DNA from: Ignavibacteria bacterium
Lineage (GTDB): Bacteria > Bacteroidota > Ignavibacteria > Ignavibacteriales > Melioribacteraceae
Length of the DNA: 6,682 bases
NCBI GenBank assembly: GCA_003233295.1
Contig: QILJ01000293.1
Location: 1-6,682, forward strand
Direction: 5' to 3'
Part shown: positions 1-6,103 of the stretch, one piece after another
Layout of the letters: the number at the start of each line of letters is the position of its first letter
Numbering within the stretch: the first letter of the stretch is position 1
Program-made: the position numbers and the translations under genes
Notes under the pieces: model-generated
Seen by the model: the letters and a program-made list of their open reading frames with translations, nothing else
The model's database searches: none
Told to the model about the DNA's origin: nothing

Positions 1-773
1 CTTGCTTCAAGTGAAGCCGATACAATGATATGTCGGTTAACGTCAATAATATTCTCACCCTCCGGTGTTTTCAGAAAGCCCCAGAATGGCGCTGCCATTT
101 CCGCTTCGTGCCCATCTGGTGAAACTGCAATTGTTATTATACCTTGATATACCGGTCCTCTGTCTTCAACCGGTACATAAGTTGAATCGGCAAACATAAC
201 CCATTGCGAGTACCAGTCATATGTTCCCGGCGCTAGACGGACAATACCTTGAGCAAGATCATTTTCCCAGTTTGCATTGTAGTCAGCTTCAGAAATATAT
301 TCATGATTTAAATAGTGCCCGGTATTATATGCTCCCTGATAGAATTCAACTTCCATATTCATATCGTAGCCTTTGCTGTCAGGCCAATATCCACCTTCTC
401 TAAGGGGATAACCGGTCGTATCATTTTCATCCACATCAATAGTAAAGATGAAATAGTAACGTCCGTTTTTTGCATCTCCAAGTGAATCGGCGGAAGTCCT
501 TCCGATTATACCAGTTGCTTTCATATACCCGTAAATAGTACTGTCGTCATTAGCGAATTTTACTTCAAGTAGATCTACATCGGAGTAGTCAATAAACTTT
601 GAAGGCTGTCCACCTTCCGGATATCCATCGGTATCATGAACATTATCAGCAGAATCCTTAACTGCAATCGGAATATCGATCCAATCTTCAAAATTTCCAT
701 CGATAACAATTTTGTCTTGTGAATAAATCATAGTTTGCGCAATAAGCAATAGCATAAATAGAATCTTCTTCAT
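1..773 (-). CDS. Secreted protein with CBM9/DOMON-like N-terminal domain (C-terminus outside window)
   Basis: An open frame of 257 codons runs from the ATG at 773 off the window edge with no stop. The start is supported by AGAGG five bases upstream. Residues 1-19 form a Sec signal peptide (MKKILFMLLLIAQTMIYSQ), so the product is exported. Residues 22-40 (IVIDGNFEDW...) have the 'IDG.f.DW' opening typical of CBM9-like/DOMON-like carbohydrate-binding folds. They are followed by strands such as VDLLEVKFANDDSTIYGYM (66-84), the usual 'what is visible in the data' strand of that fold. An acidic stretch TIDVDENDTTGYP (111-123) could bind calcium; this is inferred. The rest is rich in aromatic and acidic residues and was not recognised as a catalytic domain. 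The 186-base gap and leader structure upstream suggest its own transcription. It may be a glycan-binding protein or the binding module of a longer enzyme; the missing C-terminus would decide this. Confidence 0.8.
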   Translation of the reverse strand, partial: MKKILFMLLLIAQTMIYSQDKIVIDGNFEDWIDIPIAVKDSADNVHDTDGYPEGGQPSKFIDYSDVDLLEVKFANDDSTIYGYMKATGIIGRTSADSLGDAKNGRYYFIFTIDVDENDTTGYPLREGGYWPDSKGYDMNMEVEFYQGAYNTGHYLNHEYISEADYNANWENDLAQGIVRLAPGTYDWYSQWVMFADSTYVPVEDRGPVYQGIITIAVSPDGHEAEMAAPFWGFLKTPEGENIIDVNRHIIVSASLEA

Positions 774-778
774 TTTTT

Positions 779-783
779 CCTCT
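779..783 (-). promoter_or_regulatory. Ribosome binding site of the 773-1 gene
   Basis: On the minus strand AGAGG lies five A residues before the ATG at 773. It is a good Shine-Dalgarno match and fixes the start. The 3' arm of the 791-855 inverted repeat ends seven bases upstream, so leader folding could affect access to it (inference). Confidence 0.6.
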
Positions 784-790
784 TAAATTA

Positions 791-855
791 AAAGTGTTGT
801 TTTAAATTACAGCGGTTTAGAGTGAGAAATCAGATAGTAAAAAAAACAACACTTT
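791..855 (-). repeat. 13-bp perfect inverted repeat in the leader of the 773-1 gene
   Basis: AAAGTGTTGTTTT at 791-803 is the exact reverse complement of AAAACAACACTTT at 843-855, with 39 bases between. Both arms lie upstream of the gene starting at 773. If transcription starts near 860, as the candidate promoter suggests, the 5' arm is almost at the mRNA 5' end and the stem closes just upstream of the Shine-Dalgarno. It could be an mRNA-stabilising or regulatory leader stem. Alternatively it could be a paired operator; the arm centres are 52 bp apart, close to five helical turns. The repeat is seen directly; the function is inferred. Confidence 0.55.
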
Positions 856-866
856 ACGTGTGTAAT

Positions 867-898
867 AAAAGATATTTTTCCAGTTATATTTGTGCAAA
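867..898 (-). promoter_or_regulatory. Candidate Bacteroidota-type promoter for the 773-1 gene
   Basis: On the minus strand TTTG (898-895) is followed after 20 bases by TATCTTTT (874-867). The known Bacteroidota consensus is TTTG around -33 and TAnnTTTG around -7; here the -7 element has one mismatch at its last base. The site lies immediately after the palindrome that may end the upstream operon and places a start near 860. In such AT-rich DNA one chance match is plausible, so this is tentative. Confidence 0.3.
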
Positions 899-935
899 TT
901 ATTGTAGAACAGATTACTAATCTGTTTTACAATAA
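899..935 (-). terminator. Long palindrome, possible terminator of the upstream operon
   Basis: TTATTGTAGAACAGATT (899-915) and AATCTGTTTTACAATAA (919-935) are reverse complements with a single mismatch, separated by the loop ACT. This 17-bp-arm hairpin starts 24 bases past the stop of the ceramidase-like gene at 960, where an operon end would be expected. It is not a textbook intrinsic terminator: the stem is AT-rich and no run of U follows on the minus strand, only AATTTGC-type sequence. It may instead be an mRNA 3' stabiliser or a regulator-binding palindrome for the next gene's promoter, which abuts it. Confidence 0.4.
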
Positions 936-959
936 ATTAGGCTCTCAATTACTGTTAAA

Positions 960-2213
960 TTATTCAGCACTTGGACTTTCTTTAATTAATTCCATAGCTT
1001 CGTTTATTATGATTTCTGCCGTTCTCTCGCCAAGACTAGTTCTGCTTATATAATTATATCTTTCAAAGCTTTTGAAATCTTCTTTCGTCATTATGTAACC
1101 ATAAGCGTCATTCGTTAAGCCAAAGATGAACGGATTTTTGGTTTTCATTTTCCTTTTTATATAAAACCCAATATTCGGTAAAGCTTCTCCTGGAATTGTA
1201 ATGACCTGTGCATTACCAATATCCAACAAATTCATTCGTGTCGAAACAGTTTCATTGTTCGGCATTTTATAATCAAGTATAGTATGGTTTAGGATAAACT
1301 TCATTAAGTCTGAATCAACTGGAAGATCAAAATCTTTGCTTGCAACATAAACTTGCGGATCTTTTTGAATATCTGCATTAGAAATGATTCTGAGAGCTTC
1401 ATTAGCAAGCAGTTCGCCAATTCTAATGCACTCATTCCAATCTTTCACTTCTTTACCATTGTTTCTTCTGTTATCTGCCGTAACCATACCGCCCTGAGCG
1501 CTGTTCATAAATATTGCCATTCCTCCAACCTTAGACTCAATTTTATCATATAGTGGCCCAATTAGGTCAGGGGTAGTCACTCCTTGACTATTTCCAACTA
1601 CCTCCGGATGAATTGCGTAGTTAACCAAAGTTGATATTACTTTATTATCGTCAACAGATATAAACTGCATTACTCCACACCGTGGATCATACAACTTGGG
1701 AGCATACGCATTATAAGCAATTTTTCCTTTTGCCTTACCGACTGCAATCTTTACATTTGTGGGCTTAATACTTTTATACGCTTCGTTAATTGCTGCTGCA
1801 GTTTGTTTTACTAGGAAATCAATATACTTTAGATCGGTTCCCGTATTGCCCTTTTCATCTGCAAAGCCATAAACGTCGGGCGCACTATGTGTATGGGTTA
1901 CACCAATAATTATATTTTTAGGTTTTATCTCTGGAACTAGCGCACGAATACGATCGCCTATTAATTTTGGTACACCGAGGTTATCGATAGAAATGATCGC
2001 AATTTTAGTATCACCTTTTGTCAGTACCAGAGCACGTGTTGTCAGTTCTCCCCATTTAATATTTGACGGTTTCGGGATGCCCACACCGCCTGATACCGGC
2101 AATAGCGGATCTGGTGTTATATTTTTGTAAGCAGCGCCAACTTTTAATTGCTGTGCTTGGATAGAAAGCGTTAATGATACTGCTGTGATAATATATATGA
2201 ATATTCTGTACAT
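960..2213 (-). CDS. Secreted neutral/alkaline ceramidase-like hydrolase (PF04734-type)
   Basis: This is a complete 417-residue protein. Residues 1-20 are a signal peptide ending SIQA before QQ. The mature N-terminus LKVGAAYKNITP is the usual opening of neutral ceramidase N-terminal domains. Candidate zinc ligands match the family pattern: His107/His109 in THTHSAPD, His202 in NYAIHPE, Glu343 in IPGEALPN and Tyr371 in NDAYGY. Bacterial ceramidases carry their nucleophilic serine in a segment like NAGNLSPN; the corresponding stretch here, AQGGMVTADN (239-248), has no serine at that place. The metal site is therefore probably intact but ceramide hydrolysis is doubtful. The protein is also shorter than true ceramidases (around 650 residues or more) and lacks their C-terminal beta domain. 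Such short relatives are common in environmental FCB and planctomycete genomes and are often labelled ceramidase. It follows the propeller-toroid gene after 38 bases, probably in one operon. The true substrate is unknown; an amide or ester in a glycoconjugate is a guess. Confidence 0.85.
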   Translation of the reverse strand: MYRIFIYIITAVSLTLSIQAQQLKVGAAYKNITPDPLLPVSGGVGIPKPSNIKWGELTTRALVLTKGDTKIAIISIDNLGVPKLIGDRIRALVPEIKPKNIIIGVTHTHSAPDVYGFADEKGNTGTDLKYIDFLVKQTAAAINEAYKSIKPTNVKIAVGKAKGKIAYNAYAPKLYDPRCGVMQFISVDDNKVISTLVNYAIHPEVVGNSQGVTTPDLIGPLYDKIESKVGGMAIFMNSAQGGMVTADNRRNNGKEVKDWNECIRIGELLANEALRIISNADIQKDPQVYVASKDFDLPVDSDLMKFILNHTILDYKMPNNETVSTRMNLLDIGNAQVITIPGEALPNIGFYIKRKMKTKNPFIFGLTNDAYGYIMTKEDFKSFERYNYISRTSLGERTAEIIINEAMELIKESPSAE

Positions 2214-2220
2214 AACTTTA

Positions 2221-2228
2221 CTCCTTTT
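2221..2228 (-). promoter_or_regulatory. Strong ribosome binding site of the ceramidase-like gene
   Basis: On the minus strand AAAAGGAG lies seven bases before the ATG at 2213. It is the best Shine-Dalgarno in the window and fixes the start. It sits in the 38-base gap after the previous gene's stop, which has no visible terminator, so co-transcription is likely. Confidence 0.65.
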
Positions 2229-2251
2229 ATTAAATTATAAAATGTATTCTT

Positions 2252-4405
2252 TTACTCAACTACTTTTAAATATCTAGCCATCCAATACGGCAGCAAATAT
2301 TCATCACCGGCTAGTTTACTGTGCTGACCGCCACCGCTATCCAGATCAAATGGATTGGCATTATGTCGATGCATTTCAGTTTCAGAAGGATAAAGCAACT
2401 GTTTTGTTGTTTGTCCTCTGAAATTTTCAGGTAAGAATTCAAGATCTTTTCTATGTGAGTTCTTAGTTGAATATCTATCCAAATCCAAATTGAATTCTCT
2501 TAAAAACCAAAGTGTTGATTCCAGGTCAATATCCCCGCTTGTTCCATACGTTAATACATTCCAAAGCGCATTTCGTTCCGGTAGTTCCGTTTCCCAATGC
2601 TCTCGGATAACTTCAACATATTTATCCTTAAGATCATTGTTAAATGCATAGTGATACAACACCCAGTATGTAAGGAATGCCATTTCATCATCCGAATGAT
2701 TCCATCCATCTCCCATAATATCACCCATATGCGAGTAGTCTAAAGTCTTATGCATATCTCTCATAGGTGCCATAATATTATCTAGATAGCCGTAATCATT
2801 CATCATTCTAAATGCTTCTGATTTATAAATTTCCTTTCCCGTGAGAGAATATGCTAGCTGTAAGCCCGCTATTAAATGTGTGCTGTTCAACTTTCTATCC
2901 GATACATAATGAGGATACTTGTTTACGTAATCTGGATTCCACCTGCCCCATCGCGTAGGCTTACCGTCATAATCAACAAAGTAATAATCATTATCAATAA
3001 TGTGAGTCATTATTGCATCAATAAAATCTGCAACCCTTTGTTTCTCTTCTTTCGTTTCAGCAACAAACTCGTCAATCACAGAAGCAACAAAAAGATAAGC
3101 AATATATTCATCAGTACTGGTAGTTCCCTTCCAATCCCATTCTTTTTCCTGCGAGTGCCGCCATGCATCATGGTTGAAAATGATCCCTCTTCTCTCAAAA
3201 GTTCTGGAAGGAAATCCTTTTAAGGGATTAACAGTCAAAAGACGTTCATACGATTCAAACGATTCCCACACGTACCGTCTTGCAATTTCTTCACCGGTAG
3301 TTGCGTAGCGGAATGCTTGACTCCCCAGATAGAGTGAAGTCCATAACCCGTCATTATCGTGATCTACGGAGACCGCTGTTTTTAGATCACCAGGTTTACC
3401 ATACTTAAATTCATTTACCCAGCCAAAACGCATATGGTATTTGCGAATATCGTTCTGAAATTTTTCCGCCTTATCTGCCAATGTTAATGTTAAATACTTT
3501 ACTTTATTCAAACCGGTTGGAGTGAGGAAATAGATATCCCCTTTGCTGTTGCTTGCTATATCGATCACATCGTTCTGATCAAGCCAGCGTCTCCCGGCAA
3601 AATATCTGAATCGATTCGGTTCTTTTAGGAATGCTCCGTCATCCGAAGTAAACCAAAGCTGGCTGTTTACTTGCAACAAATCTGTAATATTAGGGACAGG
3701 AAGTTTATTATTCTTTTTCATTATTTCCTTACCGGTGTAAAGATCAACAGCATAATATCCATCGGCAGTACCGACGATAATTTTATTTGGCGCAAATGTA
3801 ATTGCTGTAAGATCTTTCCCGCGATGCAATTCTGTCCATTTATCTTTCTCCAATTTATAGATCGCTTCAGAAGTCAAATAATAAAACTCTTTCTTATACA
3901 CATATGCATTTATTAATTTTCCATCTGGTAATTTGTTCTCAGATAGCTTTTCCTTGCGTTGATAAAGCACAGCGTCATCATTTCCGAAAAGTAAAACCTT
4001 ATCATCTGCATTCACTAATATTCGATTATACTTTCCTTCCGGAAAATATTTATAAATAGTTCCAGCGTGAGCATTGGTCAAAAATTCATTCGTATATAAA
4101 TAATATAAATACCCAGTGTTCTCTTGCACTGTAATATCAACAGGAGTTTTGTCAGATAAAAGACGATAAAACAAATCTTTCGATAGCTGATTTTCATAGT
4201 AATCACGGAACAATCCTTTATCCGTAAGAACGTAAATGATATCATTGTAATCTACGACAACTTTCTTCATTTCTGTTCCCTTCCATTCGTCAGGAAGTAT
4301 ATATTTAACCGATGTTGCTTGTTTAAATGGGACATCAAGAACCTGGGCAATTAGGTTGACTGATAAAAACAAAATGATCAAAAAGATTCTCATTTTTTCT
4401 TTCAT
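2252..4405 (-). CDS. Secreted fusion of a Reg_prop-like beta-propeller and an uncharacterised alpha/alpha-toroid-like domain
   Basis: This is a complete 717-residue protein. A signal peptide spans about residues 1-20 (RIFLIILFLSVNLIA, then Q). The ATG at 4405 is preferred over the in-frame ATG at 4393 because AAAGG lies nine bases upstream of it. Residues about 30-305 contain repeated propeller strands: VVVDYNDIIYVLTDKGLF (49-66), AITFAPNKIIVGTADGYYAVD (201-221, shown in part), DLLQVNSQLWFTSDDGAF (242-259) and DIASNSKGDIYFLTPTGL (282-299). These resemble two-component-regulator propeller blades. From about 320 the protein is helical and rich in Trp, Tyr, His and Asp. It has motifs I recall from a widespread uncharacterised family with an alpha/alpha-toroid look: DHDNDGLWTSLY (348-359), GFPSRTF (397-403), STDEY (430-434), DGKPTRWGRWNPD (480-492), NSTH (507-510) and GDGWNHSDDE (565-574). 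There is no kinase or transmembrane sensor part, so the propeller is not a signalling input here. A glycosidase or lyase role is inferred from the fold type and neighbours; the catalytic residues are unknown. Confidence 0.8.
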   Translation of the reverse strand: MKEKMRIFLIILFLSVNLIAQVLDVPFKQATSVKYILPDEWKGTEMKKVVVDYNDIIYVLTDKGLFRDYYENQLSKDLFYRLLSDKTPVDITVQENTGYLYYLYTNEFLTNAHAGTIYKYFPEGKYNRILVNADDKVLLFGNDDAVLYQRKEKLSENKLPDGKLINAYVYKKEFYYLTSEAIYKLEKDKWTELHRGKDLTAITFAPNKIIVGTADGYYAVDLYTGKEIMKKNNKLPVPNITDLLQVNSQLWFTSDDGAFLKEPNRFRYFAGRRWLDQNDVIDIASNSKGDIYFLTPTGLNKVKYLTLTLADKAEKFQNDIRKYHMRFGWVNEFKYGKPGDLKTAVSVDHDNDGLWTSLYLGSQAFRYATTGEEIARRYVWESFESYERLLTVNPLKGFPSRTFERRGIIFNHDAWRHSQEKEWDWKGTTSTDEYIAYLFVASVIDEFVAETKEEKQRVADFIDAIMTHIIDNDYYFVDYDGKPTRWGRWNPDYVNKYPHYVSDRKLNSTHLIAGLQLAYSLTGKEIYKSEAFRMMNDYGYLDNIMAPMRDMHKTLDYSHMGDIMGDGWNHSDDEMAFLTYWVLYHYAFNNDLKDKYVEVIREHWETELPERNALWNVLTYGTSGDIDLESTLWFLREFNLDLDRYSTKNSHRKDLEFLPENFRGQTTKQLLYPSETEMHRHNANPFDLDSGGGQHSKLAGDEYLLPYWMARYLKVVE

Positions 4406-4503
4406 ATATAATAACCTTTATTTCTAATTCAGTTTATATTTTTAAAACTTAAAAATTTATATTTGTACTTAACTATCTACTCAAAATTTTATACTGCGCT
4501 AGC
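4406..4503 (-). promoter_or_regulatory. AT-rich 98-base gap with weak candidate internal promoter
   Basis: This gap separates the GxGYxYP gene from the propeller-toroid gene. On the minus strand TTTG (4485-4482) and TAAATTTT (4459-4452, one mismatch to TAnnTTTG) are 22 bases apart, which would fit a Bacteroidota-type promoter. A weak 8-bp hairpin (ATTTTTAA / TTAAAAAT, 4438-4456) overlaps it. AAAGG at 4419-4415 is the likely ribosome binding site of the downstream gene. No GC-rich terminator is seen, so read-through from upstream is likely. The sequence is so AT-rich that both promoter and hairpin may be chance. Confidence 0.2.
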
Positions 4504-6081
4504 TTAATGCTGAACATTCTGTTCAATTAGAGCAACGAATTCATCTGGTGTCACTATTCTGACATTATTATTCAACAATTCAGCGCATTCAACTATTTGA
4601 TCGACTCCCATCGACCATATGTGAACCGGAATAAGACTGTATCCATCAGCAGAATGAATATCTGTAGAAAGATTATTCAACTTTGTTGCTATTGAACTTG
4701 GAGTTTCAAATCCTTCCCACAATTTATATCTACCGGCGATTACCGGTTTGCCGTTTATCCATTTAATTTCTCCTTTACCTCCAGCATAATCGGAAAAGTA
4801 ATAATAAAAAAGTGCATCAATATTACTTTGATTTAAATAAGGAAGCAGATATTCATCATCCATTGAATTTCCAATTATATTCAGAATATTCAAATCAGAT
4901 TTTTTCATATACTCGTTCAACTGATTTGTATATGAATTTAAACTCCCATAAAGATCTGGGTACATATATCCTTGACCTGACGAAGAGGCAACAAAGTAAT
5001 CCCTTCCAACATCTGACTGATCAGCTGTGTTGTAAAAATAATTTAACACAGTGGGCGCTAATTCACTCATCGCAGGAGACATAGTCCAGCCAATCTTTAC
5101 TTTGCTTCTGTTTGAAGAACCATACCAATTGGGATTTGTTGCAAAGTCATTTAAAAGCCAAATAATATTGTCACCATCTGTAACCAGGAAACACACAGTA
5201 TGAACGTTGTCAATTACTTCAGGTGAATTATTATGTTTTAGCTGCTTAGTTTCTTTTTCAAAATTTGAAAGTGTTGACAGATTCAATGCCCAGTCACCGG
5301 GATTTACAAAGATAGAATTTTTACTTGCTTTCTCAACCAGCTTGAATTCATCATCACCCCAGCCTAACAATGCAGAATTCGGCTGCATCATTGAAAATAT
5401 ACGAGTTGTAAGATCACTATTAATATCATCGAAAAAGAAAATTGATCTTCCAAATGCAGCGTAATCGCCAAGATGAGTTGCCTTTTCAACTTTTTGATAA
5501 CATAAAATGTTTGTGTTAAAATCATAATTATCAATCAGCCAATTCATATCTTTATCGCGCGTATCTTCTACAAACGGAATATCGAGAGATTTAACAACTG
5601 TTTCATCTTCAGGCAATACGACAATTGCCTTTTTAATTCCAGCTAAAGAGATTGCTATATGAAGCGATGGCGCTTCTGAACTACTTAAAATATATCCGCT
5701 TATTTTATCTTTAAACTCAGAGAGCAGCCCTTTAAAATCTGAGACGAAACTATTATCTACTGTTACATGATAATTATTTCGTAAATCATTCAACCACATC
5801 AAATATCCTTCTGTGGCTACTCTGTAGATCTGAGGTTTTGTCTGCGCCAAAATACCCTGCAGCGTTTCGATAGTGATACGCTGAGAATTAGAAAAATTCA
5901 CGTCTTCCACTACAAATAATTTATCCGGTGTCTGTGATACAGGATAAGGACTATTACTAACTCTACTTGGAATAACAGGTGACTGACTTTCATTATTATT
6001 AGTCACACTATCTTTACAAGAGCTTAAACTCACAAGAATTGAACTGGCAATAATGATATTAGCGACTACTTTAAATGTCAT
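4504..6081 (-). CDS. GxGYxYP-family putative glycoside hydrolase, lipoprotein
   Basis: This is a complete 525-residue protein. The N-terminus is a lipoprotein signal with lipobox LSSC, acylated Cys22, then Lys-Asp-Ser and a Ser/Asn/Pro-rich linker to about residue 52. The product should be membrane-anchored in the periplasm or on the cell surface. Residues about 55-290 match the N-terminal part of GxGYxYP proteins (LFVVEDVNFSNSQRITIETL; LQGILAQTKPQIY). The C-terminal domain carries the signature itself as GQGYMYP (369-375), an earlier TDGDN (301-305), and a closing segment IPVHIWSMGVDQIVE (484-498) followed by VTPDEFVALI (510-519). The family is known from gut and environmental Bacteroidota glycan loci and is called a putative glycoside hydrolase; I know of no established substrate. 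The start is the only reasonable ATG; its Shine-Dalgarno (GGGGA, 11 bases upstream) is rather distant. It starts 22 bases after the sialidase-like gene ends, so the two are almost certainly co-transcribed. Confidence 0.9.
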   Translation of the reverse strand: MTFKVVANIIIASSILVSLSSCKDSVTNNNESQSPVIPSRVSNSPYPVSQTPDKLFVVEDVNFSNSQRITIETLQGILAQTKPQIYRVATEGYLMWLNDLRNNYHVTVDNSFVSDFKGLLSEFKDKISGYILSSSEAPSLHIAISLAGIKKAIVVLPEDETVVKSLDIPFVEDTRDKDMNWLIDNYDFNTNILCYQKVEKATHLGDYAAFGRSIFFFDDINSDLTTRIFSMMQPNSALLGWGDDEFKLVEKASKNSIFVNPGDWALNLSTLSNFEKETKQLKHNNSPEVIDNVHTVCFLVTDGDNIIWLLNDFATNPNWYGSSNRSKVKIGWTMSPAMSELAPTVLNYFYNTADQSDVGRDYFVASSSGQGYMYPDLYGSLNSYTNQLNEYMKKSDLNILNIIGNSMDDEYLLPYLNQSNIDALFYYYFSDYAGGKGEIKWINGKPVIAGRYKLWEGFETPSSIATKLNNLSTDIHSADGYSLIPVHIWSMGVDQIVECAELLNNNVRIVTPDEFVALIEQNVQH

Positions 6082-6103
6082 AATAAATTACATCCCCGAT
6101 CGA

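Noticed and set aside
221..403. Plus-strand reading frame of 60 codons
   Set aside because: It lies wholly antisense to the CBM9-like coding region, has no ribosome binding site of note and encodes no recognisable protein.
1353..1553. Plus-strand frame of 66 codons
   Set aside because: It is antisense to the conserved ceramidase-like gene, with Cys/Ile/Phe-rich composition typical of a complementary frame.
960..2213. Calling this gene a genuine ceramidase
   Set aside because: The Ser of the nucleophile loop and the C-terminal domain are absent, so only a family-level call is justified.
2876..3223. Plus-strand frame of 115 codons with hydrophobic stretches
   Set aside because: It overlaps the toroid-like domain on the other strand, which has clear conserved motifs. 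The Ile/Asn/Pro-rich translation looks like a mirror of the coding strand.
3671..3916. Plus-strand frame of 81 codons
   Set aside because: It is antisense to propeller blades of the minus-strand gene and has no supporting start signals or known motif.
4391..4393. Alternative start of the propeller-toroid gene at the fifth codon (ATG at 4393)
   Set aside because: Only an A-rich stretch precedes it, whereas AAAGG precedes the ATG at 4405. The signal peptide is equally good from either start.
2252..4405. Hybrid two-component sensor
   Set aside because: The propeller blades resemble such sensors, but there is no transmembrane segment after the propeller and no kinase, receiver or DNA-binding domain.
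4498..4503. GCTAGC palindrome just after the GxGYxYP stop
   Set aside because: A six-base palindrome without further stem extension or U-tract is expected by chance.
4812..5464. Two plus-strand frames (4812-5084 and 5207-5464)
   Set aside because: Both are antisense to the GxGYxYP gene, whose family signature lies in the same stretch.
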